From assembly GCA_002798255.1 (NCBI GenBank), contig NWQQ01000034.1:1-64000 (forward strand): 64,000 bases of DNA. The letters run 5' to 3'. Shown here in pieces: positions 52,474-62,096 of the stretch (position 1 is its first letter; each line of letters begins with the position of its first letter). A model generated the notes under the pieces. That model did not search any database. It was not told the origin of the DNA and was given only the letters and a program-made list of their open reading frames with translations. Both the position numbers and the translations under genes were made by a program. The stretch is from Lysobacteraceae bacterium NML95-0200 (GTDB lineage Bacteria > Pseudomonadota > Gammaproteobacteria > Xanthomonadales > Xanthomonadaceae).

Positions 52474-52935
52474 TTACTCCGTGAACGGGGCGATTTCACC
52501 AGGACGGCGCAGCATCTTGTTGACTTCGTCCAAGTGCATTTCTTCTTCGACAATCATTTCGCGGGCGTATTCTTCCAGCAGCACCGACTTGCCTTCCACT
52601 GCTTCGAGCAGTTCGTAGTAAATCTTCAGCGCCGCTTCTTCATGCGCCAGCGATTCACGCAGGATGTCGCCGATATCGTGCTGTTCGGTTTCCAGCAGCG
52701 GGCCAATCTTCAGCGACGGGTGACCGCCCAGCAGGGTGACCAATTCGCCGGCCTTGTGGGCATGTGCCAGCGATTCGTCGGCATTGCCCTTCATCCAGGA
52801 CACAATCGGGATGCGATTGTAGCCATAGACCATCAGCGAGTAGTGGGTGTAACGCACCACGCCAGCCAGCTCCATTTCCATGATGCGGTTGAGGATGCCG
52901 ATGGCGGTGTCTTTTTGCGCTTTATCAAGTGCCAT
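52474..52935 (-). CDS. Bacterioferritin-like / ferritin-like protein
   Basis: 153-aa four-helix-bundle protein, probably iron storage or iron/oxygen handling. Helix A carries NRIMEMELAGVVRYTHYSLM; helix B NADESLAHAHKAGELV; helices C and D SLAHEEAALKIYYELLEAVE and REMIVEEEMHLDEVNKML, with the usual ExxH in helix D. In helix B the Glu and His are spaced ExxxH (E54, H58) rather than the classic ExxH of E. coli Bfr, so di-iron geometry and haem binding are uncertain. Confidence 0.85.
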   Translation of the reverse strand: MALDKAQKDTAIGILNRIMEMELAGVVRYTHYSLMVYGYNRIPIVSWMKGNADESLAHAHKAGELVTLLGGHPSLKIGPLLETEQHDIGDILRESLAHEEAALKIYYELLEAVEGKSVLLEEYAREMIVEEEMHLDEVNKMLRRPGEIAPFTE

Positions 52936-52979
52936 GAGATGAACTCCTGTTAGGGTTTGTGGTTGAAAGTGGGTGCAGT

Positions 52980-54344
52980 CTAGCGGTTGTTTCTGGATGT
53001 TTCTGGAGCGGAATCATTCCTAAACGCATCACCATCCACTTTCTCGATTAGCACGCCGCCGTGCTTGTGCCCCTCATACACCTCCCGCTCGAGCATCCCG
53101 GTCTGCTTGGCGACCAGCACCGGCACCAGCACCTGGCCGGTGACATTGGTCAAGGTGCGCATCATGTCCAGCACGCGGTCGATGGCATACAGATAACCGA
53201 TGGTTTCCAGCGGCAGCCCGGCGGCAGTCAGTACCACGGTCGCCATCACCACGGCAGTACCCGGTACGCCAGCGGTGCCGAAGCTGCCGAGCACCGAGGC
53301 CAGCGCGATAATCAGGTACTGGTTGAGACTCAGGTCGATGCCCATGTACTGGCTGATGAACACGGCACAGAGCGCCGGATAAATCGCGCCGCAGCCATCC
53401 ATCTTGATGCTGGCGCCCAGTGGCACGGCAAAGCTGGCGTAATCGCGGTTGACGCCAAGATTGTCGCTGGTGGTGCGCAGCGACATCGGCATGGCCGCAA
53501 AGCTGGAGGAAGTCACGAAGGCCACCTGCATCGCCGGAAACGCGCCACGGAAGAACTTCAGCGGATTGAGGCCATGCGCCAGCAACAGGCCGCTATACAC
53601 CACCACGATATGGAAGGCGCAGGCCACATACAGGGCGATCACGAAGCTGCCCAGCGGCAGCAGCTTTTCAAAGCCATAAGTCCCCACCAGTGCGGCAATC
53701 AGGCCAAAGGTACCCAGCGGCGTCATTTCCAGCACATAGCGGGTGATTTGAATCCAGATGTCCGACAACTGGCTGGCCAGCTTGCGCGCCTCGGCGACTT
53801 TCTCGCCCAGTTTGACGATGGCAAAGCCAATCAGCCCGGCCACGAAAATCACCGGCAGAATCGAACCCCGCCCGGCAGCGAGTACCGTCTCGCCTGCCGC
53901 ATTGGTACGCACACCAATGCCGGTCAGTGCATAGAACACATTGCTGGGCACGATATCGAGCAAAACCTGCATGACGCTGGGCACATCGCGCGGCTTCCAG
54001 TTATCGGCCACCGCCAGCTGTCCCACCCCGCTGCCCGGCTGCATCAGCCAGCCTGCCCCCAGCCCCACAGCCACGGCCAGCACCGCAGTAATGGCAAACC
54101 ACAGGAATGTGCGGCCACCCAGCGCCGCCATCGACTTTTGCCCGGACAAGGCCGAAACCGCGCTAATCACCGCGAAAAACACCAGCGGCACGGCAATCAT
54201 CTTGATAAGCGTGACGTACAAATCGCCCAGCCAGCCAAACCAGAGCTTGGCATCGGCGCCCAGCAGCCAGCCCGCCAGTGCGCCGAGCACGAAACCCAGC
54301 ACGACCCGTTTCCAGAATTTGATTTTGAACCACCAGTCAAACAT
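52980..54344 (-). CDS. Dicarboxylate/amino acid:cation symporter (DAACS family)
   Basis: 454-aa inner-membrane transporter of the GltP/DctA family, importing glutamate/aspartate or C4-dicarboxylates with H+ or Na+. Family segments: YVTLIKMIAVPLVFFAVIS, the SSSFAAMPMSL hairpin, GASIKMDGCGAIYPAL, and FGTAGVPGTAVVMAT. In the NMDGT-type motif the sequence is KMDGCG, so the usual Asn and Thr are changed (Asn to Lys, Thr to Cys), which makes substrate prediction unsafe. Divergent from alkaline phosphatase. Confidence 0.9.
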   Translation of the reverse strand: MFDWWFKIKFWKRVVLGFVLGALAGWLLGADAKLWFGWLGDLYVTLIKMIAVPLVFFAVISAVSALSGQKSMAALGGRTFLWFAITAVLAVAVGLGAGWLMQPGSGVGQLAVADNWKPRDVPSVMQVLLDIVPSNVFYALTGIGVRTNAAGETVLAAGRGSILPVIFVAGLIGFAIVKLGEKVAEARKLASQLSDIWIQITRYVLEMTPLGTFGLIAALVGTYGFEKLLPLGSFVIALYVACAFHIVVVYSGLLLAHGLNPLKFFRGAFPAMQVAFVTSSSFAAMPMSLRTTSDNLGVNRDYASFAVPLGASIKMDGCGAIYPALCAVFISQYMGIDLSLNQYLIIALASVLGSFGTAGVPGTAVVMATVVLTAAGLPLETIGYLYAIDRVLDMMRTLTNVTGQVLVPVLVAKQTGMLEREVYEGHKHGGVLIEKVDGDAFRNDSAPETSRNNR

Positions 54345-54441
54345 CGCCCACTCCTGTCATTACAGCCGGTGAAGATACTCCACCGCGGCACTCGGCGCAT
54401 AATTCACACTTTCCCCTCTCCTCATGTTTAGAGACTGCGCC

Positions 54442-56133
54442 ATGCTTCAACGCCGCTTTTTCGCCCTGCCCCTGTTCATCGCCTCGCTGGCGCTGGCGCC
54501 GCTGGCAGCTGCACAAACCCCAGCCCTGGTGGAAGTCCCGGGCATTGAGCGCCCGGCAGGCGAAACCGCCGACTGGTGGTTTATCCATGGCGCGGCACAG
54601 GCGGCCGAGCGCGGCGCGATGCAGGGCAAGGCACGCAATGTGATTTTGTTTCTGGGCGATGGCATGAGCCTGACCACGGTAGCAGCCGCGCGCATCCTCG
54701 AAGGCCAGCGGCAGGGGCGCTCCGGCGAAGAGCAGCGCCTGTCCTGGGAAGACTTCCCGGCCACCGCGCTCTCGCGCACCTACAACACCAATGCCCAGAC
54801 CCCGGATTCGGCTGGCACCATGAGCGCGATTGCCACCGGCGTGAAAACCCGCATGGGCGTGCTGTCCATCGGCCAGGATGCGCCGCGCAATGACTGCGCA
54901 GCCGCGCTGAAATCACCGATGCTGACGCTTTGGCAGCTGGCTGCGGCCAGCGGCATGAAGACCGGCGTGGTGTCCACCACCCGCCTGACTCATGCCACCC
55001 CCGGCGCCACCTTCGCGCATTCGGCCAACCGCAACTGGGAAAGTGATGCCGAACTGCCCGCACATGCCCGGCAAGCGGGCTGTACCGACATCGCCCGGCA
55101 AATGATGGAGACCGGCCATGGCAACGGCGCCGACGTGATGCTGGGCGGCGGGCGCAGTTATTTTCTGCCCGACACCCTGCCCGACCCGGAATACCCGATG
55201 CAAAAAGGCCGCCGCAAGGATGGCCGCAACCTTGTGCAAACCTGGCAGGCGCGCCACCCCGGCGGCGTGTATGTCTGGAATCTTGAGCAGCTGAACCAAG
55301 CCGCCGGCGACAAGCCGGTTCTGGGGCTGTTCGAGCCCAGCCACATGCAGTATGAACACGACCGCCCGCAAGACCCGGGTGGTGAGCCGTCACTGGCGGA
55401 AATGACCCGCGCCGCGATCACCCGGCTGCAAGCCAGCCCGAATGGCTATGTGCTACTGGTGGAAGGTGGCCGCATCGACCATGCCCACCATGCCGGCAAT
55501 GCCTATCGCGCGCTCTCTGACACCGTGGCGATGTCCGATGCGGTGCGCGTAGCCGCCGAAATGACCTCCGCCGATGACACGCTCATCATCGTCACCGCCG
55601 ACCACAGCCATACCCTGCATTTTGCCGGCTACCCCACACGCGGCAACCCGATTCTGGGCAAGGTGCGCGGCTCAAGCTGGGAGGAAGGCGACCCCAGCGA
55701 ACATGCCCTTGATGGCAGTGGCCTGCCCTACACCACGCTCGGCTATGCCAATGGCCCGGGCTATGCCGGTGCCAACGAAAACGCCCCGGAAGGCCCCAAA
55801 GCCCTGGGCAAGATAAGCCACCGCTGGCAGCAGGCACGGCATGGCCGCCCCGACCTCAGCCATGTGGACACCGCGCATCCGGATTACCTGCAGGAAGCCA
55901 TGCTGCCGATGGCCTCGGAAACCCACGGCGGCGATGATGTCGGTGTCTGGGCGCGCGGCCCGGGCAGTCATGCGGTGCGCGGCAATATCGAGCAGAACAC
56001 CCTGTTCCATCTGATGCTGCAAGCCACCCCCAAATTGCGCCAGGCGCTGTGCAGCAGCGGCCATTGCAATGATGCCGGGATTCCGGTCAAGCGCCCGGAG
56101 CCTGCACAGTTTCGTGACGCCAGCAAGCAATAA
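54442..56133 (+). CDS. Alkaline phosphatase (PhoA family)
   Basis: Secreted phosphomonoesterase (563 aa). Signal peptide about 1-24 (FFALPLFIASLALAPLAAAQ). Metal site ILFLGDGMSLTTVAAARI, nucleophile Ser in TPDSAGTMSAIATGVKT, then THATPGATFAHSANR, VEGGRIDHAHHAG, TADHSHTLHFAG and ETHGGDDVGVWARGPG, in the family order. Longer than E. coli PhoA by about 90 residues, resembling the larger alkaline phosphatases of other proteobacteria. The ATG at 54442 is chosen; an in-frame ATG at 54424 would add six residues. Confidence 0.95.
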   Translation: MLQRRFFALPLFIASLALAPLAAAQTPALVEVPGIERPAGETADWWFIHGAAQAAERGAMQGKARNVILFLGDGMSLTTVAAARILEGQRQGRSGEEQRLSWEDFPATALSRTYNTNAQTPDSAGTMSAIATGVKTRMGVLSIGQDAPRNDCAAALKSPMLTLWQLAAASGMKTGVVSTTRLTHATPGATFAHSANRNWESDAELPAHARQAGCTDIARQMMETGHGNGADVMLGGGRSYFLPDTLPDPEYPMQKGRRKDGRNLVQTWQARHPGGVYVWNLEQLNQAAGDKPVLGLFEPSHMQYEHDRPQDPGGEPSLAEMTRAAITRLQASPNGYVLLVEGGRIDHAHHAGNAYRALSDTVAMSDAVRVAAEMTSADDTLIIVTADHSHTLHFAGYPTRGNPILGKVRGSSWEEGDPSEHALDGSGLPYTTLGYANGPGYAGANENAPEGPKALGKISHRWQQARHGRPDLSHVDTAHPDYLQEAMLPMASETHGGDDVGVWARGPGSHAVRGNIEQNTLFHLMLQATPKLRQALCSSGHCNDAGIPVKRPEPAQFRDASKQ

Positions 56134-56172
56134 ACTGGCAGGCCGCTTAACTCCCGCTACAGGAATGATTTG

Positions 56173-56961
56173 ATGAACACCCAGTTGAACGGAAAAGTCT
56201 GCCTTGTCACTGGCGCCGCCAGCGGCATCGGCAAGCGTATCGCCGAAGTCTACGCCGCTGCGGGCGGCAAGGTGGTGGTCTCCGACCTTAATCTGGAGGC
56301 GGCCGAAAAAACCGCCGCCGATATCCGCGCAAGCGGCGGCGATGCACTGGCCGTGGCCATGGATGTCAGCAGCGAAGAACAGGTGGTCAGCGGCTTTGCC
56401 AAGGCCATCGGCCACTACGGCCAGATTGACGTGCTGGTTTCCAATGCCGGCATCCAGATCATCAACAAGGTCACCGACTTTTCACTGGCCGACTGGAAAA
56501 AGATGCTCGCCATCCACTGCGACGGCGCATTTTTGACCACCCGCGAAGCGATGCGCGACATGGAAAAGCGCAAAGCCTCGGGCGCCATCATCTATATGGG
56601 CAGCGTGCATTCACTGGAAGCCTCGCCGCTGAAATCGGCCTATGTCACCGCCAAGCACGGCCTGCTCGGCCTGTGCCGCACCGTGGCCAAGGAAGGCGGC
56701 CCCTTGGGCATCCGCGCCAACGTCATCTGCCCGGGCTTTGTACGCACCCCGCTGGTGGACAGGCAAATCCCCGAACAGGCCCGCGAATTCGGCATCAGCG
56801 AAGAAGAAGTCATCAAGAACATCATGCTGAAGAACACCGTCGATCACGAGTTCACCACCATTGACGATGTCGCCAATGTGGCGCTGTTCCTGGCCGCATT
56901 TGAAAACAACGCGCTGACCGGGCAGAGCCTTGCCGTCAGCCACGGCTGGCATATGCAGTGA
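56173..56961 (+). CDS. bdhA: 3-hydroxybutyrate dehydrogenase
   Basis: 262-aa short-chain dehydrogenase converting 3-hydroxybutyrate to acetoacetate with NAD+. Cofactor motif [20 protein letters not shown] motif [14 protein letters not shown]; catalytic Ser-Tyr-Lys in [20 protein letters not shown] and [19 protein letters not shown] is typical of BdhA. AGGA lies 8 bases before the ATG. It overlaps the patatin gene, forming a two-gene unit. Confidence 0.93.
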   Translation: MNTQLNGKVCLVTGAASGIGKRIAEVYAAAGGKVVVSDLNLEAAEKTAADIRASGGDALAVAMDVSSEEQVVSGFAKAIGHYGQIDVLVSNAGIQIINKVTDFSLADWKKMLAIHCDGAFLTTREAMRDMEKRKASGAIIYMGSVHSLEASPLKSAYVTAKHGLLGLCRTVAKEGGPLGIRANVICPGFVRTPLVDRQIPEQAREFGISEEEVIKNIMLKNTVDHEFTTIDDVANVALFLAAFENNALTGQSLAVSHGWHMQ

Positions 56962-58166
56962 TGTTGAGCCGCAAACAGCAGCGGGCATTGCTGGAAAAAA
57001 TCGCCCAATACCCCTCCGTCGCCCTGGTTTTGCAGGGTGGCGGCGCGCTCGGCGCCTACCAGTGCGGTGTCTATGAAGCACTGAATGAGGCCGGCATCCG
57101 CCCCAACTGGTATGCCGGCATTTCCATCGGCGCCATCAATGCCGCGCTGATTGCCGGCAACCGCCCGGAAGACCGGGTCGAGCGGCTGCGCGAATTCTGG
57201 GACACCATCTGCCAGCCTGCCGGGCTTGCCACCCTGCCCGCGCTTGGCATTCGCAACAGCCTAGCCATGCTGCCGATGTCACCGGCACTGGAAACCTGGG
57301 CAGCCTCGATGAGCGCGATGGCCGCCCTCTGGCAGGGGCAGACCGGCTTCTTCGAGCCGTGGCTTACCTCACCGTTCGTGCTGGCCGACGGCAGCGCCAA
57401 TGCCACCAGTTTCTACGATACCCGCCCGCTGATTCAGACCCTGGAGCGGTTGGTGGACTTCGACCGCATCAACCAGGATCCGGATACCCGGCTCACGGTC
57501 GGCGCCACCGATGTGGAAAGCGGCAACTTCCGTTACTTTGACAGCCGCGATACCCGCATCGGCCCGGAGCATATCCTCGCCTCCGGCTCACTGCCCCCGG
57601 CATTTGCGCCGGTAGAGATTGATGGCCGTTTCTACTGGGATGGCGGCATCGTCTCCAATACCCCGCTGGAGCATATCCTCGACGAATGGCCGCGCAACGA
57701 CACCCTCGCCTTTCAGGTGGACTTGTGGAGCGCACGCGGCGAGTTTCCGCAGACCATGATGGATGTACTTGAGCGCGCCAAGGACATCCAGTTCTCCAGC
57801 CGCACCCGCCACGGCACCGACATGGTAGCGCGCATGCAGCAGCTGCGCACGGCGCTGACCGACCTTATCGAGCAGCTGCCCGACAAAAAGCTGCCGGCGG
57901 ATTTGCGCAAAACCCTGGAGCCGTGGCTGGACGACCGGGTGGTCAATATCGTGCACCTGATTTATCAGGCCAAACCCCACGAGCAGCAGTTCAAGGACTA
58001 TGCCTTTGGCAGCATCAGCATGCAGAACCACTGGGAAAGCGGCCTGCGCGATACCCGCCAGACCCTGACCCGCCCGGAATGGTTCAACCTGCCCAGCCGC
58101 GACTGTGGCTATGCCGTGCACGATATCCACCGCGAAGAACAGAAAACCGGGCTGACGCGGCTGTAA
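56961..58166 (+). CDS. Patatin-like phospholipase (DUF3734), PatD-like
   Basis: 401-aa patatin-family hydrolase. Oxyanion loop LVLQGGGALGAYQCGVYEAL; nucleophile elbow GISIGAINAALIAG (GxSxG); catalytic Asp in FYWDGGIVSNTPLEH; a C-terminal DUF3734 region of about 120 residues (GSISMQNHWESGLRDTRQTL). It may hydrolyse phospholipids or act on poly-3-hydroxybutyrate. The start codon overlaps bdhA (GTGATG), so the two products probably act in one pathway. The same gene pair (bdhA-patD) is described in Legionella. Confidence 0.92.
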   Translation: MLSRKQQRALLEKIAQYPSVALVLQGGGALGAYQCGVYEALNEAGIRPNWYAGISIGAINAALIAGNRPEDRVERLREFWDTICQPAGLATLPALGIRNSLAMLPMSPALETWAASMSAMAALWQGQTGFFEPWLTSPFVLADGSANATSFYDTRPLIQTLERLVDFDRINQDPDTRLTVGATDVESGNFRYFDSRDTRIGPEHILASGSLPPAFAPVEIDGRFYWDGGIVSNTPLEHILDEWPRNDTLAFQVDLWSARGEFPQTMMDVLERAKDIQFSSRTRHGTDMVARMQQLRTALTDLIEQLPDKKLPADLRKTLEPWLDDRVVNIVHLIYQAKPHEQQFKDYAFGSISMQNHWESGLRDTRQTLTRPEWFNLPSRDCGYAVHDIHREEQKTGLTRL

Positions 58167-58229
58167 GCGGCGGCGCTCCCGATTGCAGCGCACAGCCGTC
58201 AGAACCTGCGACTGTGCGGCAACCGGCCA

Positions 58230-59393
58230 TCAGACGATAGCGCTCAATGCCTCAACTACTGGTGCTGTCTGGGCGCTGCGACCAAGTGCCTGGCCGATGC
58301 GTTCAAGTTTGGTCGCCAGGGCTTCGGCACTGTCGGCGCAGAGGGTGGCATGTCCCACCTTGCGACCGGCACGTGGCTGTTTGCCATAGTCGTGCCAGTA
58401 ACCGCCGACTTCTTGCAGGACCGGCAGGGAATCGGGCATTTCGCCAATCCAGTTCAGCATGCAGCTGGGCTGGCGCAGCCCGGTATCGCCCAGCGGCAGT
58501 CCCAGCACTGCGCGCAGATGATTCTGGAATTGCGAGGTGATACTGCCTTCAATCGTCCAGTGGCCGGAGTTATGCACCCGTGGCGCCATTTCATTGGCGA
58601 GCAGTTCACCATCGCGGCAGAACAGCTCCAGCGCAAACACGCCGACATAATCCAGTGCCTCGGCGAGCTTCCGGGCATGGGCAACGGCTTGCTGCTCGAT
58701 TGCAGCACTCATCCCTGCCGGGGCAAGGCTGGCCGAAAGGACGCCATCGACATGCCAGTTGCGGGTCAGCGGCCAGGTGCGGAATTCACCATCGCGGCCG
58801 CGCACGGCGACCACCGACACCTCGCTCTGGAACGGTACGAAGGCTTCCAGAATCAGCCCGGTTTTTTCCGCCTGTGCGCCCAGCGCCTGCCAGGCAGCCT
58901 CGACATCGGCGGGTGATTTGATACGGAACTGCCCCTTGCCGTCATAGCCCAGGCGGCGGGTTTTCAGGATGCAGGGCGTGCCAAGCCGCGCCACTGCCGC
59001 ATCCAGTGCCGCACGGCTTGCCACATCGGCAAAATCCGGCACCGGGATGCCCAGCTCGCGGAACAGGCTTTTTTCACTCAGGCGGTCTTGTGCCACCGCC
59101 AAGGCTCTTGAGCCTGGAAACACCGGCGTATGCGCTGCCAGCCATTCGGCGGTGGTGGCGGGGACATTTTCAAAGTCGAAAGTCGCCACATCCACCTGTT
59201 CGGCAAACTGGCGCAGCACGGCCTCGTCGCCATATTCGCCGACCAGCATCGGCGCGAACTGCCCGGCGCAGGATTCGGCATTGCCATCAAGCACCAGAAA
59301 GCGTAGCCCCAGCGGTGCGCCGGCCAAGGCCATCATCCGCGCCAGTTGTCCACCGCCCAAAATACCCAGCGTTGTTGCCTGCATCTTGCTCAT
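58230..59393 (-). CDS. purK: N5-carboxyaminoimidazole ribonucleotide synthase PurK
   Basis: 387-aa ATP-grasp enzyme of purine synthesis, forming N5-CAIR from AIR, bicarbonate and [20 protein letters not shown] at the N-terminus, [16 protein letters not shown] in the ATP-grasp domain, [20 protein letters not shown] and SGHWTIEGS. Start is the Met at 59393 (or 59384), overlapping the purE stop by 4. Confidence 0.97.
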   Translation of the reverse strand: MSKMQATTLGILGGGQLARMMALAGAPLGLRFLVLDGNAESCAGQFAPMLVGEYGDEAVLRQFAEQVDVATFDFENVPATTAEWLAAHTPVFPGSRALAVAQDRLSEKSLFRELGIPVPDFADVASRAALDAAVARLGTPCILKTRRLGYDGKGQFRIKSPADVEAAWQALGAQAEKTGLILEAFVPFQSEVSVVAVRGRDGEFRTWPLTRNWHVDGVLSASLAPAGMSAAIEQQAVAHARKLAEALDYVGVFALELFCRDGELLANEMAPRVHNSGHWTIEGSITSQFQNHLRAVLGLPLGDTGLRQPSCMLNWIGEMPDSLPVLQEVGGYWHDYGKQPRAGRKVGHATLCADSAEALATKLERIGQALGRSAQTAPVVEALSAIV

Positions 59394-59893
59394 CCAATCC
59401 TGGGGTCATCGGCGGCCATCACGTCCGCGCATTGCTTGCTGCGGAAGGCCTCCAGACTGGCAGCGACTTGCGCATCATCAGCAGCCAGCATGGCCGCGGC
59501 AAACAGCGCGGCATTGGCGGCACCAGCATTGCCGATGGCAAAAGTCGCCACCGGGATGCCCGCTGGCATCTGCACAATCGACAGCAGCGAGTCCATGCCA
59601 TTCAGCGCCCTGGACTGCACCGGCACACCCAGCACCGGCACCGCGGTCTTGGCCGCCAGCATACCCGGCAAGTGCGCCGCCCCGCCGGCACCGGCGATGA
59701 TGGCGCGCAGGCCGCGGCTGGCCGCCTGTTCGGCATATTCAAACAGCACATCCGGGGTGCGGTGCGCCGATACCACGCGCACTTCATGGGGCACGCCCAG
59801 CAAATCCAGTTTGTCTGCCGCATGCTTCATGGTTTCCCAATCAGAACGCGACCCCATCACGATGCCCACTTTGGGCGGTTGTTGCGCAGTCAT
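59390..59893 (-). CDS. purE: N5-carboxyaminoimidazole ribonucleotide mutase PurE
   Basis: 167-aa class I PurE, converting N5-CAIR to CAIR right after Pur[35 protein letters not shown] (with the active-site His), [17 protein letters not shown] and [20 protein letters not shown]. First gene of the purEK unit, divergent from the trm112-like gene. Confidence 0.98.
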   Translation of the reverse strand: MTAQQPPKVGIVMGSRSDWETMKHAADKLDLLGVPHEVRVVSAHRTPDVLFEYAEQAASRGLRAIIAGAGGAAHLPGMLAAKTAVPVLGVPVQSRALNGMDSLLSIVQMPAGIPVATFAIGNAGAANAALFAAAMLAADDAQVAASLEAFRSKQCADVMAADDPRIG

Positions 59894-59947
59894 GGCTGTC
59901 CCGGTAACTAAAGGCGTATTCTAAGGCACCCCAATACGATTGATGTC

Positions 59948-60211
59948 ATGGACAAGAAATTGCTCGATATTCTCGCCTGCCCCGTGACCCGCCAGCCGCT
60001 GGCGTTGCTGGATGGCACACGCCTTGCAGCACTCAATGCCGCGATTGCCGCAGGCGGCCTTGCCTTTGGCGAGCATACCCAGACCACGCCATTGCAACAG
60101 GCGCTGATTACCCAGGATGGCAAGCGCCTTTATCGGGTGGATGACGGCATCCCGGTACTGCTGCCGGAGGAATCCGCCGAAGCCCGCACGATTGCCGGTT
60201 TGGGTGCATGA
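59948..60211 (+). CDS. Trm112 family protein (YcaR-like)
   Basis: 87-aa protein with the Trm112 fold. N-terminal LLDILACPVTRQPLAL has one cysteine of the usual CP-x-C pair, and the C-terminal half has GKRLYRVDDGIPVLLPEE, the family tail. An insert of about 20 residues (AALNAAIAAGGLAFGEH) separates the two parts. It may activate a methyltransferase, as Trm112 does in eukaryotes; the partner is unknown. Overlaps nadC by 4 bases. Confidence 0.9.
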   Translation: MDKKLLDILACPVTRQPLALLDGTRLAALNAAIAAGGLAFGEHTQTTPLQQALITQDGKRLYRVDDGIPVLLPEESAEARTIAGLGA

Positions 60212-61086
60212 GCCAGGTACAGATTCTGCCGCCGGACCCCGAGCGGGTGCTGGACGATGCGCGTCGCGCGCTGGCCGAGGACATGGCCACGGGCGATGTC
60301 ACCGCCGCGCTGCTGCCCGATACCCCGGACAGCGCCTATCTGCTATGCAAGGAAGATGCGGTCATTGCTGGCCGTCCCTGGTTTGATGCCTGTCACCGGC
60401 TGCTGGATGAAAACGTGCAAATCCAGTGGCGCATCCAGGAAGGTGCGCGCGTCAAGGCCGGTACGGTCATCGCCACCTTGCAGGGGCGCAGCCGCGCGCT
60501 GGTCAGTGCCGAGCGTTGCGCGCTCAACTTCCTGCAAACGCTCTCCGGCACGGCCACCACCACCGCGCAATATGTGGCAGCAGTTGCAGGCACGCATACC
60601 AAAATCCTCGATACCCGCAAAACCATTCCCGGCCTGCGGCTGGCGCAGAAATACGCGGTGCGTGTGGGCGGCGGCCATAACCACCGCATTGGCCTGTTCG
60701 ATGCGGTGATGTTGAAGGAAAACCATATCCGCGCCGCAGGCTCGCTGCGCCAGGCCGCCAATCAGGCTCGCGCGCAATTTCCGGATTTGCCGCTGATTAT
60801 CGAAGTGGAAACCCTGGATGAATTGCGTCAGGCACTGCAAACCGGCTGCACCCGCATCCTGATTGACGATTTTGATACCGCCAGCCGTCGCGAAGCGGTG
60901 CGCATTGCCCGCGAGGAATTTGCCGGACGCATCCCGCTGGAAGTCTCCGGTGGTGTGGATATGAACAGCATTGCCGACATCGCCCGCGATGGGGTGGACT
61001 ATATTTCCATCGGCAGCCTGACCAAGCATGTGCATGCCATTGACCTGTCCATGAAGCTCGGCCCACCGCCCGCTTCTTTTAGCTGA
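60208..61086 (+). CDS. nadC: Nicotinate-nucleotide pyrophosphorylase (carboxylating)
   Basis: 292-aa enzyme converting quinolinate and PRPP to nicotinate mononucleotide in de novo NAD synthesis. ALAEDMATGDVTAALLPD near the N-terminus; ERCALNFLQTLSGTATTT; ILDTRKTIPGLRLAQKYAVR; GGGHNHRIGLFDAVMLKENH; EVSGGVDMNSIADIARDGVD. All family motifs present. Its product also supplies the CobT reaction elsewhere in the window. Confidence 0.98.
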   Translation: MSQVQILPPDPERVLDDARRALAEDMATGDVTAALLPDTPDSAYLLCKEDAVIAGRPWFDACHRLLDENVQIQWRIQEGARVKAGTVIATLQGRSRALVSAERCALNFLQTLSGTATTTAQYVAAVAGTHTKILDTRKTIPGLRLAQKYAVRVGGGHNHRIGLFDAVMLKENHIRAAGSLRQAANQARAQFPDLPLIIEVETLDELRQALQTGCTRILIDDFDTASRREAVRIAREEFAGRIPLEVSGGVDMNSIADIARDGVDYISIGSLTKHVHAIDLSMKLGPPPASFS

Positions 61087-61094
61087 TACTTATC

Positions 61095-62096
61095 ATGAAA
61101 CTGCCCTTTTCACTGCGTATTTCCACGCTGACGACTGCCCTGCTGCTGGCAGGCTGCGCCAGCGCCCCCAAGCCGCAAGCGCAACCGCCCGCGCCGGTCA
61201 GCCCCCCGCCACCCGTGGTTTCGTCCACACCCGAACATGCGCCCGTACAAGACGATAACCGGCGCACGGCATGGCAGGCGCCACCTGAAATATTCCCGCC
61301 CGGCACACCGCTGGCAACGCGCATCGTGGAAGTCGCCAAACGCGAACATGCGGCCTGGTCAAAACCCTTTATCGATGCCAATGGCCGGCTTGCCAGCCGT
61401 CGCACCGCCGAAGCCGAACGCTCCAGCCTGACCGATGGCAGCCCGGCCTGGGAGCGGGTCGTCGCCTACTGGCGTGACAGCGGCACCTTGCAGCGCGTAT
61501 TCGGCAGCTATACCTCGGCCTATCAATGCCAGGACCCGCTGGCATCGAGCTATACCCGCAGCGATTGCCGCAGCTTCGTGGTGGATGCGCCGTGGTCAGC
61601 CGCCTTCATTTCCTATGTGATGGTCAAGGCCGGTGCCAGTGGCTTCCGCCATTCCGCCAGCCATATCGACTACATCCGCGCCGCCTATCGTGATAGCGGC
61701 CCCTACCGCTTCGCCGACCCCAATCAAACCCCGGTAGCGCTGGGTGACATGCTTTGCTACGTGCGCAACAACCGCAATGTGGTCGGCTTTGGCGGCCTGT
61801 CGGCTTTTCTTGCCAGCAGCAATGGCGGCCTGCAATCGCATTGCGATATCGTCGTCAATCTCACCCCGAATGAAGTCTGGCTGGTGGGCGGCAATGTCGC
61901 CAATATGGTGGCGATGCGCAAACTCAGGCTCGACGGTCAAGGACGCGCCATCTTGCCGCGCCCCATCAGCAATGATTGGGTTGCCAGTGACGAGGACGGC
62001 CAGTCACCCGCCTGCTCGCCGGAAAACGAAGCTGCCTGCAGCATGAACCGGCAGAATTGGGCGGCGCTGCTCAAGCTCAAGCCCGAGGCGCAATGA
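61095..62096 (+). CDS. DUF2272 lipoprotein
   Basis: 333-aa lipoprotein: signal ALLLAGCASAPK with lipobox LAGC, a Pro-rich spacer (about 25-50) and a DUF2272 domain (about 70-300). The domain has PWSAAFISYVMVKAGASGF, a pattern like a cysteine/histidine amidase fold but without Cys at the nucleophile site (SAAF), and later SHCDIVVNL. Role unknown; perhaps cell-wall or periplasmic. Cotranscribed with nadC by spacing (8 bases). Confidence 0.85.
   Translation: MKLPFSLRISTLTTALLLAGCASAPKPQAQPPAPVSPPPPVVSSTPEHAPVQDDNRRTAWQAPPEIFPPGTPLATRIVEVAKREHAAWSKPFIDANGRLASRRTAEAERSSLTDGSPAWERVVAYWRDSGTLQRVFGSYTSAYQCQDPLASSYTRSDCRSFVVDAPWSAAFISYVMVKAGASGFRHSASHIDYIRAAYRDSGPYRFADPNQTPVALGDMLCYVRNNRNVVGFGGLSAFLASSNGGLQSHCDIVVNLTPNEVWLVGGNVANMVAMRKLRLDGQGRAILPRPISNDWVASDEDGQSPACSPENEAACSMNRQNWAALLKLKPEAQ

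Noticed and set aside
53061-54431. 456-codon plus-strand frame opposite the symporter gene
   Set aside because: Antisense shadow of a clear DAACS gene; His/Gln/Arg-rich, no motif.
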